NCBI GenBank assembly: GCA_045114175.1
Contig: JBGUJZ010000021.1
Location: 1 to 64,000 of the forward strand
DNA: 64,000 nt
Source of the DNA: Cacconaster sp045114175
Lineage (GTDB): Bacteria > Bacteroidota > Bacteroidia > Bacteroidales > UBA932
Direction: 5' to 3'
The notes under the pieces are model-generated. The model ran no database searches. It was not told the origin of the DNA and was given only the letters and a program-made list of their open reading frames with translations. The position numbers were made by a program, and so were the translations under genes. Positions 45,832-56,600 of this stretch are shown one piece after another; position 1 is the stretch's first letter; the number at the start of each line of letters is the position of its first letter.

Positions 45832-46431
45832 TTATTTCTTCTTTATAGGTGCGATCATCATCAGCATCCGTTTGCCCTCCAGCTTAGGCATCTGCTCGGC
45901 CTTTCCGAATTCCTCCAGATCCACGGCAAAGCGGAGAAGCAGTTTCTCGCCCTGCTCGGAGAAGAGGATGGAGCGGCCGCGGAAGAAGACGTAAGCCTTG
46001 ACTTTGGAACCCTCCTGCAGGAAGCTCTTCGCATGGTTGAGCTTGAACTGATAGTCGTGCTCGTCGGTCTGGGGGCCGAAACGGATCTCTTTGATGACCA
46101 CCTTGGAAGCGTTGGACTTTTGCTCCTTCGCCTTCTTTTTCTGCTGATAGACGTACTTCTGATAGTCGATAATCTTGCAAACGGGAGGATCCACGGCAGC
46201 CGTGATCTGGACCAGATCCAGTTCCTGCTCTTCCGCCATCCGACGCGCCTCGCTCAGGGAATAGATTCCCTGCTCTACGTTGTCTCCGACGACTCGTACG
46301 CGCGGCGCACGGATATCGTCGTTAATCGGCAGCCCCTCTTCCTTCTTGCGGTTCTGCGGCAGCCGCTGGTCGGGCAGTCGCGGTCCGGGAGCCGGTTTGG
46401 GCTTCGGTGGTCTGTAATTGTTGTTAGCGAT
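45832..46431 (-). CDS. infC: Translation initiation factor IF-3, ATC start
   Basis: IF-3 prevents premature subunit joining and checks initiator codons. The ATG at 46239 would remove the N-terminal domain; the open frame continues upstream to ATC at 46431 (residues begin IANNNYRPPKPKPAPGPRL), with GGAGG on the minus strand about 10 bases before it. That gives 199 residues including LPINDDIRAPRVRVVGDN and SLSEARRMAEEQELDLVQI, the usual IF-3 N-domain. The C-domain has VKEIRFGPQTDEHDYQFKL and GSKVKAYVFFRGR. A rare ATN start codon is a known means of infC self-regulation in other bacteria. It is 28 nt after thrS. Confidence 0.93.
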   Translation of the reverse strand: MANNNYRPPKPKPAPGPRLPDQRLPQNRKKEEGLPINDDIRAPRVRVVGDNVEQGIYSLSEARRMAEEQELDLVQITAAVDPPVCKIIDYQKYVYQQKKKAKEQKSNASKVVIKEIRFGPQTDEHDYQFKLNHAKSFLQEGSKVKAYVFFRGRSILFSEQGEKLLLRFAVDLEEFGKAEQMPKLEGKRMLMMIAPIKKK

Positions 46432-46459
46432 AGGACAGGTCCTCCAAGTTTTAAGTTAT

Positions 46460-48394
<1,935 letters not shown>

Positions 48395-48419
48395 TACAAC
48401 AGATTTTTATAACATCCCG

Positions 48420-48454
48420 CAAAGATACGAATATTTAAATAATTGTTACCTTTG
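48420..48454. promoter_or_regulatory. Divergent promoters of thrS and the DUF4199 gene
   Basis: On the minus strand TATCTTTG (48427-48420) serves thrS (start 48394). On the plus strand TACCTTTG (48447-48454) serves the DUF4199 gene (start 48472). Both match TAnnTTTG fully and lie back to back in an AT-rich 77-bp gap. Confidence 0.7.
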
Positions 48455-48471
48455 TAGAAATAAACCTGCAC

Positions 48472-49032
48472 ATGGAAACGCCCAATAATACCGTTCAATC
48501 CGCGAAATGGAGCCTCGCTATGCGAGACGGCCTGCTGCTCTCGCTGGTCACCCTTGCCTGCACCACCCTCGGCAGTCTTGTTCACCTCTCTTTCCTGAAC
48601 ATCCTGCTCTGGCTGGTCAAACTTGTAGGATCCATCTGGTTGCTGTGGTTCTTCATGAAACGCTACGGCGACTCCCATCCGGAGGAACTCCGCACCACCG
48701 GTTACGGTATTCTGGTCTGCCTCTTTTCCTCCATCGTGTGCGCCGTTTTCGCCTATCTCTCCTACCGGTTCCTCTTCCCGAGCGCCATCGATGAGATTAT
48801 GTTGCAACTCCCTGCCACACTGGCCTCTACGCCGGGCATGACGGCAGAAGCGGAAGATGCTGTTTACAAGGTGATGGACAACCTCCCGCAGATCATGTGC
48901 GTATTCACCCTGATCTGGGATTTCATCCTGGGCTTGATTATCAGCGCCATCATTGGTGCCTCCACCGGAAAGCGCAATAATCCTTTCGGAAACGACGCTC
49001 CGCAGGCAGAAGAGAAAGACGAACTTGCTTAG
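48472..49032 (+). CDS. DUF4199 membrane protein
   Basis: A 186-residue membrane protein with four hydrophobic segments (about 18-40, 42-62, 73-95 and 142-165), matching the DUF4199 family of Bacteroidota. Its C-terminal 20 residues are polar and acidic. It lies 3 nt before a GT2 glycosyltransferase, a very common pairing in the phylum, so a supporting role in the glycosyltransferase step (for example membrane placement) is likely but unproven. Confidence 0.8.
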   Translation: METPNNTVQSAKWSLAMRDGLLLSLVTLACTTLGSLVHLSFLNILLWLVKLVGSIWLLWFFMKRYGDSHPEELRTTGYGILVCLFSSIVCAVFAYLSYRFLFPSAIDEIMLQLPATLASTPGMTAEAEDAVYKVMDNLPQIMCVFTLIWDFILGLIISAIIGASTGKRNNPFGNDAPQAEEKDELA

Positions 49033-49035
49033 ATT

Positions 49036-50007
49036 ATGGACCTTTCGCTTGTCATATCGCTCTACAACGAGGAAGCCTCCCTCGTAGAACTCGTAAACTG
49101 GATTGGCCGCGCCCTCGCAGATGAGAAATCTCCCGCCGGCGGTCCCCTCACCTATGAAATCATCCTGGTGGACGACGGCAGTACCGACGGCTCCTGGAAG
49201 GTGATTACCGACCTTTCGGCCACCCATCCGGAGATCCGTGCCGTCCGCTTCCGCCGCAACTACGGCAAGTCGGCCGCCCTCTATGAAGGCTTTGCCGCTG
49301 CCGAAGGCGATATCGTGGTCACGCTCGATGCAGACCTGCAGGACAATCCGGAGGAAATCCCCGAGATGATGCGGATGATCCGCGAAGAGGGTTATGACCT
49401 CGTATCCGGCTGGAAGAAAAAACGTTACGACAACGTTCTGTTCAAGAATATTCCCTCCAAGATCTATAACCACACCGCGCGCCGCGTGACCGGCATCAAG
49501 TTGCACGACATGAACTGCGGCCTGAAGGCTTATCGCAAGGAGGTGGTCAAGAACATCGAAGTGTATGGCGACATGCACCGCTTCATCCCCTATCTGGCCC
49601 AGCAGGCCGGTTTCACCCGCATCGGTGAGAAGGTGGTGCACCACCAGGCCCGCAAATACGGCAAGAGCAAATTCGGCCCGGAGCGTTTCCTCCACGGATT
49701 CCTGGATCTGGAGACCATCTGGTTCCTGCAGCGCTTCGGCAAGAAGCCGATGCATTTCTTTGGCTCGATGGGTGTGCTGACCTTCTTGATCGGTGCCATC
49801 ATTGCCCTGGTCATCATCATCAACAAACTGGTCTGCCAGGCACACGGACTCCATTTCCGCGCCGTCACGGACCAGCCGCTCTTCTACCTGGCCCTGCTGG
49901 CGGTCATCATCGGTATACAATTATTCCTGACCGGATTCCTTGGAGAACTGGTCTCCCGGAACAGTCAGGAACGTAATTGCTACAATATCCGCGAACGGAT
50001 TCGCTAG
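49036..50007 (+). CDS. Polyprenyl-phosphate glycosyltransferase (GT2, GtrB/DPM1-like)
   Basis: A 323-residue membrane-bound GT2 enzyme. The catalytic domain has LSLVISLYNEEASLVELVNW, EIILVDDGSTDGSWKVI and VTLDADLQDNPEEIPEMMRM (the DXD-type motif). Two C-terminal membrane segments (GVLTFLIGAIIALVIIINKL; LFYLALLAVIIGIQLFLTGF) follow, as in GtrB and DPM-type enzymes that load a sugar onto undecaprenyl phosphate. It overlaps the convergent bactofilin gene by 4 nt. Confidence 0.9.
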   Translation: MDLSLVISLYNEEASLVELVNWIGRALADEKSPAGGPLTYEIILVDDGSTDGSWKVITDLSATHPEIRAVRFRRNYGKSAALYEGFAAAEGDIVVTLDADLQDNPEEIPEMMRMIREEGYDLVSGWKKKRYDNVLFKNIPSKIYNHTARRVTGIKLHDMNCGLKAYRKEVVKNIEVYGDMHRFIPYLAQQAGFTRIGEKVVHHQARKYGKSKFGPERFLHGFLDLETIWFLQRFGKKPMHFFGSMGVLTFLIGAIIALVIIINKLVCQAHGLHFRAVTDQPLFYLALLAVIIGIQLFLTGFLGELVSRNSQERNCYNIRERIR

Positions 50008-50447
50008 AGCGATTCGTCTTCTGCGCCGTCGGCGCTGCCGTTGTCGTAGAGGGCTTTTTCAAATTCCGCCGTCAGTTCGGCGAACTCCTCTTCTGAAATC
50101 ATCTTGCAGATGCCGTTGTAGGCGGCACCGTTCTCTATGCAGATATGCGCGGTGCTCAGCAAACCCTTGAAGTCGCAGGTGCGGGTCAGGGTCAGCAGGT
50201 CAGCCACGATCATCTTGCCCGAGAAGCGGCCGCTGATGTCGGCGTTGCGGCAAAGCACGTCGCCGTCAACTACAGCGCCATCGCCCAGCACGATCTTCCC
50301 CTTGGAGAGGATCTTGCCGAAGAAGTTGCCGTCGATGCGGATATCGCCCGCGGAGATCATCACGCCTCCGCGAATCTCGGCCCCTACCGGGACACGGGCG
50401 ATCTCGTTGACGCCGTAGTGGATAGGTTGTTCTTCCATTCTTGCCAT
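50004..50447 (-). CDS. Bactofilin (polymer-forming cytoskeletal protein)
   Basis: A 147-residue protein with the bactofilin beta-helix at about residues 18-110: GAEIRGGVMISAGDIRIDGN, FFGKILSKGKIVLGDGAVVD, GDVLCRNADISGRFSG and LTRTCDFKGLLSTAHICIENG. The short N-terminus and acidic C-terminal tail are disordered-like. Bactofilins polymerise without nucleotide and scaffold cell-wall enzymes. It lies 12 nt after lpd and may be co-transcribed with it. Confidence 0.88.
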   Translation of the reverse strand: MARMEEQPIHYGVNEIARVPVGAEIRGGVMISAGDIRIDGNFFGKILSKGKIVLGDGAVVDGDVLCRNADISGRFSGKMIVADLLTLTRTCDFKGLLSTAHICIENGAAYNGICKMISEEEFAELTAEFEKALYDNGSADGAEDESL

Positions 50448-50459
50448 GGTTGTATGGTT

Positions 50460-51848
50460 TTAGATGTGGATGGCTTCGTTGTGAACGGCTTCCGCTGCCT
50501 CCAGGATGGCCTCGCTCATCGTCGGGTGCGGGAAGACGGATTTGATGATGTTCTTGGCGGTGACGCCCATATTGCGGGCTACCACGATACCGCCGATCAT
50601 TTCGGAGACGTTGCCGCCCACCAGATGGGCGCCGAGCACCTTGTCGGTAGCCTCATCCACGATGAGTTTGACGAATCCGTCGCGCTCACCGGCTGCAGCG
50701 GCCTTGCCGGATGCCGTGAAGGGGAATTTGCCCACCTTGTAGGCGATACCCTTCTCCTTGACGGCGCGCTCGGTCATACCCACCGACGCCACCTCGGGCG
50801 AGGTGTAGGTGCAGGCAGGAATATTGCCGTAATCGATCGGTGCGGGGTTCAGGCCGGCGATGCACTCAACGCAACGGACACCCTCTGCCTCAGCCACATG
50901 GGCCAATGCCGGGGTCGGGATGATATCGCCAATCGCATAGAGGCCCGGGACGTTGGTGCGGAAATCTGCGTCCACCACCACTTTGCCGCGGTTCATCTCC
51001 ACGCCCAGCTCCTCCAGACCGATGAATTCAGTGTTAGGGCGGACGCCCACGGCGGAGAGAACTCTCTCGGCCTCGATGATCTCTTCACCCTTCTTGGTCT
51101 CTACCGTCAGACGGCACACGTCGCCGGTGGTATCCACGCTCTTGACCTGCGAGGAAACCATCACCTTGATGCCCATCTTGCGGAACGAACGGCTCAGCTG
51201 TGCCGAGGTGTCGTCGTCTTCCAACGGCAGGATGCGGTCCAGGTACTCGATCAGCGTCACCTCGCAACCCAAACTGCGGTAGAAGAAGGCGAACTCACTG
51301 CCGATGGCGCCGGAGCCGATGATAGCCAGACTCTTGGGCAGCGCATCCGGGGTCAGTGCCTGATAGTAGCTCCAGATCTTGATGCCGTCCACGGGAGCGA
51401 ACGGAAGTGAAACGGGGCGCGCGCCGGTAGCCAGGATGATGTGGTCCGCATCGTGAATCACAGCATGATCGTCATCGTCGGTCACCTCTACACGGCCGCC
51501 GGAGAGCACCTTACCGGAGCCCTTGAGCACGGTCACCTTGTTCTTCTTGAAGAGGTATTCGATGCCTGCATTCATCGTGGCGGAGACGCCGCGGCTGCGG
51601 GCAACCATCTTCTCGAGGTCGGCCGAGACTTCGGCTGCATTCACGCCGTATTCCGCACCGGCCTGCGCATAATGCAGCACCTGCGCGCTCTTGAGCAGCG
51701 CCTTGGTGGGGATGCAACCCCAGTTCAGGCAGATTCCGCCCAGTTCGTTGCGTTCTACTACAGCCGTATTGAAGCCGAGCTGTGCAGCGCGGATAGCAGC
51801 CACATAGCCGCCCGGTCCTGCGCCGATAACGATGATGTCGTATTTCAT
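50460..51848 (-). CDS. lpd: Dihydrolipoyl dehydrogenase
   Basis: The E3 flavoenzyme of 2-oxoacid dehydrogenase or glycine cleavage complexes. At 462 residues it has the FAD site IIVIGAGPGGYVAAIRAAQ, the redox disulfide in GGICLNWGCIPTKALL, the NAD site AIIGSGAIGSEFAFFYRSLG, the second FAD motif GLYAIGDI, and the C-terminal His-Glu pair in SVFPHPTMSEAILEA. No E1 or E2 genes are adjacent, so its complex cannot be told. Confidence 0.95.
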   Translation of the reverse strand: MKYDIIVIGAGPGGYVAAIRAAQLGFNTAVVERNELGGICLNWGCIPTKALLKSAQVLHYAQAGAEYGVNAAEVSADLEKMVARSRGVSATMNAGIEYLFKKNKVTVLKGSGKVLSGGRVEVTDDDDHAVIHDADHIILATGARPVSLPFAPVDGIKIWSYYQALTPDALPKSLAIIGSGAIGSEFAFFYRSLGCEVTLIEYLDRILPLEDDDTSAQLSRSFRKMGIKVMVSSQVKSVDTTGDVCRLTVETKKGEEIIEAERVLSAVGVRPNTEFIGLEELGVEMNRGKVVVDADFRTNVPGLYAIGDIIPTPALAHVAEAEGVRCVECIAGLNPAPIDYGNIPACTYTSPEVASVGMTERAVKEKGIAYKVGKFPFTASGKAAAAGERDGFVKLIVDEATDKVLGAHLVGGNVSEMIGGIVVARNMGVTAKNIIKSVFPHPTMSEAILEAAEAVHNEAIHI

Positions 51849-51878
51849 ATTTCTATTTGATTTTCAATTATTTATCGA

Positions 51879-54800
51879 TTAAAGATCGCGGCCGTGGCAG
51901 TTCTTGTACTTCTTACCGCTGCCACACGGGCACGGGTCGTTGCGCCCCACCTTCTTCTCCACGTGAACCGGCTGGTTGCTGCGCGGCGCCACGTTGTTGG
52001 TGAGCATGTCGGGACGGCTGGTCTGCATCCGGCTCATGTCGGTACGCTTCTCGTGAGCCTCGGTAGCCACCTCGGAAGCTTCCTGGTCCTGACGGAGGAA
52101 GATGGTGGCGCGGCTCAGGAACGAGAGCACGTCGCGGCTGATGTTCTCCAACACCTTGATGAAGAGGCCGAAGCTCTCGGTCTTGTAAACCAAGATCGGG
52201 TCTTTCTGCTCGTACGATGCATTCTGTACCGACTGCTTGAGGTCGTCCATCTCGCGCAGGTGCTCCTTCCAGTACTCGTCAATCACGCGGAGGGTGACAG
52301 ACTTTTCAATGGAGCGGACAATCTCCTTACCCTTGCTTTCGTAAGCCTTGCGCAGATCCACCAGCACCTGGAAGACCTTGCGGCCGTCGGTGATGGGAAT
52401 TGCGATATTCTGGTAGAACATCCGCTTGGTGTCATAGACGTTCTTGATGATGGGCCAAGAAAGATCGATAAGCGTATCGAAACGCCGCTGCATGGAGTTG
52501 AGCAGCGTATCCTGCAAAGCATTGACCAACTGATCTTTGTGAGCATGCTCATAGAACTCGGCGGTGAATTCCGGCGTCACGGAGAGTGCCTCCACGAAGG
52601 CCTCGCAGAAGCCTTCATAGTCGAGATCCTTGTGGTCGTCCACAAAGATGTCGCAGTAGTCGCCCATCATATTGAGGACGTCCACATCGATGCGGTCACC
52701 GGTGAGTGCGTTGCGGCGCTTGGTGTAGATCACCTCGCGCTGCGAGTTCATCACGTCGTCGTACTCCACCAGGTTCTTACGGATACCGAAGTGGTTCTCC
52801 TCCACTTTCTTCTGGGCGCGCTCGATGGCTCCCGAGAGCATCGAAGACTGAAGGGCTTCGCCGTCAGCCATGCCCATACGGTCCACCACGCGGGAGATTC
52901 GGTCGGAACCGAAGAGACGCATCAGGTTATCCTGCAGCGACACGAAGAAGATGGAGGAACCCGGGTCGCCCTGACGGCCGGAACGGCCGCGCAATTGACG
53001 GTCCACGCGGCGGCTTTCGTGCCGCTCGGTGCCGATGATGGCCAGACCGCCCGCAGCCTTAACCTCGGGGGTCAGCTTGATATCGGTACCACGACCCGCC
53101 ATGTTTGTTGCGATCGTCACGGTTCCCGGTTCACCGGCGTGTGCCACGACCTCCGCCTCACGCGCATGCTGCTTGGCATTCAGCACCTGGTGCTTGATAC
53201 CCCTGATTTTGAGCATCTTGCTGAGCAGCTCGGAGATTTCCACGGAGGTGGTACCCACCAGCACCGGACGGCCTTTGGCAATCAGTTCCTGGATCATCTC
53301 AATCACGGCGTTGTACTTGTCCTTCATGGTCTTGTAAACCACGTCGGCCTGGTCGTCGCGAATCACCGGACGGTTGGTCGGGATGACCACCACATCCAGT
53401 TTGTAGATATCCCAGAACTCTTTGGCCTCGGTCTCTGCCGTACCGGTCATACCGGAGAGTTTATGGTACATGCGGAAATAGTTCTGCAGGGTGATGGTGG
53501 CGAAGGTCTGGGTAGCCGCCTCCACCTTCACATTCTCCTTAGCCTCAACGGCCTGGTGCAGACCATCGCTCCAACGTCGGCCCTCCATGATACGGCCGGT
53601 TCCCTCGTCCACGATCTTGATCTTGCCGTCCACAATCACGTAGTCCACATCTTTCTCAAACATCGCGTAAGCCTTGAGCAGCTGGTCCACGGTGTGCATG
53701 CGCTCCGCCTTGAGGGAGTAGTTGGAGTTCAGCTCGTCCTTCTTGCGGCGCTTCTCCTCTTCCGGGATGTCCATGTGCTCGATGGCAGCCGTCTCGTCGC
53801 CCAGGCGCGGCATCAGGAAGAAGTCCGGATCGCCCACGGCGTTCGCGAGGATTTCGTTACCCTTGTCGGTCAGCTCCACGGTGCGCTGCTGCTCGTCAAT
53901 CACGAAGTAGAGTTCGTTGGTGACGATGCGCTGCTCAATGTCGCGGTCGGAGAATGCGGCGCGCGTGATCTTGCTCTGGGCATCCAGCAGAATCTGCTTC
54001 ATGCCCGGTTCGCTCAGGAACTTGATGAGCGGGCCATACTTGGGAAGACCCTTGTGAGCACGCAGGAGGAGGATTTCGCCCTTGTCGGCGATTTCACCTG
54101 CGGCAATCTGGCGCTTTGCCTCATTGAGCGTCTGGTTGACCAGCTGGCGCTGAGCCTGATAGAGGCGCTCCACGTAGGGTTTATACTGGATGAAGGTTTC
54201 GTCGCCGCTGCGCTGCACCGGGCCGGAAATGATGAGCGGGGTCCGGGCGTCGTCGATCAACACGGAGTCCACCTCATCCACGATGGCGAACTGATGCTTG
54301 CGCTGCACCAGATCCTCAGGGCTGATGGCCATGTTGTCACGCAGGTAGTCGAAACCGAATTCGTTATTGGTACCAAAGGTAATGTCGGCCAGATAGGCCT
54401 TCTTGCGGGCCTCGGTAGAGGGTTCGTGCTTGTCAATGCAATCCACGCTCAGGCCATGGAACATGTAGAGCGGGCCCATCCACTCGGCGTCTCGTTTGGC
54501 CAGGTAGTCGTTAACCGTGACCACGTGTACGCCCTTGCCGGCCAGTGCATTTAGGAAGACCGGGAGGGTTGCCACGAGGGTCTTACCTTCACCGGTGGCC
54601 ATCTCGGCAATCTTGCCGGAGTTCAAGACGATACCGCCGATCAGCTGCACGTCGTAGTGAACCATATCCCAGGTGATGCGGTTGCCGCCAGCCATCCAAC
54701 TGTTCTGCCAGATGGCGTAGTCGCCGTTCACCGTGACGAAGTCATGCGACGCGGAGAGGGTGCGGTCGAAGTCAGTCGCGCGAACCTTGATGGTCGCATT

Positions 54801-55169
54801 CTCCGTAAAACGGCGCGCGGTGGACTTCATGATGGCGAAGGCCCGCGGGAGAATCTTTTCCAGAATCTCCTCGATCTTCTTGTCGATGGTCTTGATCAGT
54901 TCATCCTGCTCGGTGGCGAGTTTCTCCTTGCGGGTCACTTCGATCTCCACGTCGGAGAGCTGTTCCTTGATCTTGGCCACCTTCTCCTCTTCCGGAGCAA
55001 TATGGTCTGCGATCAGCTGCCGGAGCGCCGCAGAGGCCTCACGGAGTGCATCGTCGGAAAGTTTGTCAATCTGTTCGTATTCGGCCTTGCAGGCATTCAC
55101 GATGGGAGTCATCTTCTTGAGATCCCTATCTGCCTTGCTGCCAAAGAGTTTCTTGAGAATATTTGCCAT
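51879..55169 (-). CDS. secA: Preprotein translocase ATPase SecA
   Basis: The motor of the Sec pathway. At 1096 residues it is longer than the E. coli protein (901), as usual in Bacteroidota, with inserts in the preprotein cross-linking region. Motifs: Walker A EMATGEGKTLVATLPVFL, Walker B AIVDEVDSVLIDDARTPL, GTTSVEISELLSKML, NMAGRGTDIKL and GRSGRQGDPGSS; the C-terminal zinc finger is DPCPCGSGKKYKNCHG. A -7 box lies 74 bp upstream. It converges on neither neighbour and is a single transcript or joined with lpd (30 nt gap). Confidence 0.98.
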   Translation of the reverse strand: MANILKKLFGSKADRDLKKMTPIVNACKAEYEQIDKLSDDALREASAALRQLIADHIAPEEEKVAKIKEQLSDVEIEVTRKEKLATEQDELIKTIDKKIEEILEKILPRAFAIMKSTARRFTENATIKVRATDFDRTLSASHDFVTVNGDYAIWQNSWMAGGNRITWDMVHYDVQLIGGIVLNSGKIAEMATGEGKTLVATLPVFLNALAGKGVHVVTVNDYLAKRDAEWMGPLYMFHGLSVDCIDKHEPSTEARKKAYLADITFGTNNEFGFDYLRDNMAISPEDLVQRKHQFAIVDEVDSVLIDDARTPLIISGPVQRSGDETFIQYKPYVERLYQAQRQLVNQTLNEAKRQIAAGEIADKGEILLLRAHKGLPKYGPLIKFLSEPGMKQILLDAQSKITRAAFSDRDIEQRIVTNELYFVIDEQQRTVELTDKGNEILANAVGDPDFFLMPRLGDETAAIEHMDIPEEEKRRKKDELNSNYSLKAERMHTVDQLLKAYAMFEKDVDYVIVDGKIKIVDEGTGRIMEGRRWSDGLHQAVEAKENVKVEAATQTFATITLQNYFRMYHKLSGMTGTAETEAKEFWDIYKLDVVVIPTNRPVIRDDQADVVYKTMKDKYNAVIEMIQELIAKGRPVLVGTTSVEISELLSKMLKIRGIKHQVLNAKQHAREAEVVAHAGEPGTVTIATNMAGRGTDIKLTPEVKAAGGLAIIGTERHESRRVDRQLRGRSGRQGDPGSSIFFVSLQDNLMRLFGSDRISRVVDRMGMADGEALQSSMLSGAIERAQKKVEENHFGIRKNLVEYDDVMNSQREVIYTKRRNALTGDRIDVDVLNMMGDYCDIFVDDHKDLDYEGFCEAFVEALSVTPEFTAEFYEHAHKDQLVNALQDTLLNSMQRRFDTLIDLSWPIIKNVYDTKRMFYQNIAIPITDGRKVFQVLVDLRKAYESKGKEIVRSIEKSVTLRVIDEYWKEHLREMDDLKQSVQNASYEQKDPILVYKTESFGLFIKVLENISRDVLSFLSRATIFLRQDQEASEVATEAHEKRTDMSRMQTSRPDMLTNNVAPRSNQPVHVEKKVGRNDPCPCGSGKKYKNCHGRDL

Positions 55170-55242
55170 TTATCTAACGTTGTCAGTTTGTCAGTCGACC
55201 GCCTTCCCCGTCAATCGGCGGCAGTCTCCTTAATATAACTGG

Positions 55243-55250
55243 CAAATATA
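55243..55250 (-). promoter_or_regulatory. -7 box of secA
   Basis: On the minus strand TATATTTG is a full consensus and lies 74 bp before the ATG at 55169, giving a leader of about 65-70 nt. Two short inverted segments in the leader are weak. Confidence 0.55.
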
Positions 55251-55297
55251 GCAAAAATCGCGCAACCCTCACTATTCCCTGCCAAAATGGCAATGGA

Positions 55298-55828
55298 TTA
55301 GAGATCTATGCGGATGTGTCCCCCATAGGGGGTGAGGTTGAAGAAGGCTTCTTTGGGGGTGGTGAGGCCGGCGAAGATCTTGGCGCAGGCCAGGACGCCG
55401 CCGTGGGCGAAGATCAGAACTCGGCGGAAGGGCTGCTGGCAGAGTTCCTCCAGGAAGGCTGAAACGCGTTGGTACTGCATTGTAAAGGATTCGCCGCCGG
55501 GGACGGGAAGGTTGATGTAATCCTCGTACCAATCTTGGATGTAGGGATCGTGAATCTCCTCGTAGCGCTGCATCTCCCATTCGCCGAAGTTCATCTCCAG
55601 CAGGCGGTTATCCCGCACGGCATCCGGATAGCCGCAGAACTCCGCCAGCCGCACGCAGCGCGAAAGCGGACTGGTAAAAACGGCATCAGGTGCACCCAGC
55701 GCAGCCAAAGCTTCCTGTGTGGCGGTAGCCTCCTCAACAAATGTATCCTTGAGGGGAACGTCGGTCTGCCCGTAGCAGGTGCCGGCGGGAACATCGGGGG
55801 CGGTATGGCGGACGAGGATAACTTCCAT
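55298..55828 (-). CDS. cobC: Alpha-ribazole phosphatase / histidine phosphatase
   Basis: A 176-residue histidine phosphatase. The catalytic motif is LVRHTAPDVPAGTCYGQTDV (His8), with the acidic and second His in LLEMNFGEWEMQRYEE and IFAHGGVLACAK. By its position at the 3' end of the cobalamin operon, 1 nt after cobS, it is most likely CobC, which removes the 5'-phosphate at the end of the pathway. The family also includes phosphoglycerate mutases, so the name rests on context. Confidence 0.85.
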   Translation of the reverse strand: MEVILVRHTAPDVPAGTCYGQTDVPLKDTFVEEATATQEALAALGAPDAVFTSPLSRCVRLAEFCGYPDAVRDNRLLEMNFGEWEMQRYEEIHDPYIQDWYEDYINLPVPGGESFTMQYQRVSAFLEELCQQPFRRVLIFAHGGVLACAKIFAGLTTPKEAFFNLTPYGGHIRIDL

Positions 55829-55829
55829 A

Positions 55830-56597
55830 TCAGGCCCAGAATGAAAAGGCTATCAGAACAGACAGGTAGAGCGAGAGTTCGCACAGCAGGAAGGTCGCGC
55901 CGCAGCAATCGCCGGTGTAGCCCTGAATCTTCCGTTTCATCAGCAGCGCCAGCAAGAGCATCACTGCCACGGGAACCAACAGTAACCAGCAGAGACAGAG
56001 GGGCAGCCAGTGCAGGACGAGCGTCAGCACCACAACGGGCGCCAGCCCAGCCAGCAGGCAGACGAGCACTTCGTGCCACTTCATCCGGTTGTAAACCGTC
56101 TTGTTTTTGGCCTCCTCTTCCGTGCGCGCATAGGGCAGCAGGTTAATGAGTTGCGCGGCGCAGCACTTGGCCCACGCATCCCCGAAAAGCACGACCAGAA
56201 TCAGCGTGTCTCGCGAAATGACGCTCGGCAACTGAAGCATCAACGCAAAATAGACGACCAGTCCGATGACGCCGTAGGTGCCGATGTGCGAATCTTTCAT
56301 GATGGCCAGCCGCCGCTCGCGCGAAGTGCCACCGCCCAGGCCGTCGATAAAATCAGCCAGGCCGTCTTCGTGCAGCGCACCGGTCAGCAGCAACCGCACC
56401 ACCAGCGCCAGAATCCACGCCAGCGTGAGGGGCATCACCTGCGATGCGAGCCAAAGGGTCAGGGCCATCAAACCACCCGTCAGCCAGCCCACGAGCGGCC
56501 AGAGGGGCACCACCCGCTTGAAAGCGCCAGCGGGAATCTCGCGGATGCGCCAGAAAGGAAGGCGCGTAAAGAAGGTCAGGGCAGCCAGCAGTCTCAT
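55830..56597 (-). CDS. cobS: Adenosylcobinamide-GDP ribazoletransferase (cobalamin synthase)
   Basis: A 255-residue membrane protein that joins AdoCbi-GDP and alpha-ribazole (phosphate). Motifs are ALTFFTRLPFWRI at the N-terminus, LLTGALHEDGLADFIDGLGG with the acidic DGLADxxDG core, KDSHIGTYGVIGLVVYF, and several hydrophobic segments; it ends in a C-terminal membrane helix. It is 3 nt after cobT. Confidence 0.95.
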   Translation of the reverse strand: MRLLAALTFFTRLPFWRIREIPAGAFKRVVPLWPLVGWLTGGLMALTLWLASQVMPLTLAWILALVVRLLLTGALHEDGLADFIDGLGGGTSRERRLAIMKDSHIGTYGVIGLVVYFALMLQLPSVISRDTLILVVLFGDAWAKCCAAQLINLLPYARTEEEAKNKTVYNRMKWHEVLVCLLAGLAPVVVLTLVLHWLPLCLCWLLLVPVAVMLLLALLMKRKIQGYTGDCCGATFLLCELSLYLSVLIAFSFWA

Positions 56598-56600
56598 CGG

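Noticed and set aside
51894..54554. 886-codon plus-strand frame opposite secA
   Set aside because: Same reason: shadow of a well-supported gene, with no start signals or domains.
55170..55297. Cobalamin riboswitch
   Set aside because: This is the downstream end of the operon. No B12-box-like sequence was seen here; a riboswitch would lie beyond the right window edge.
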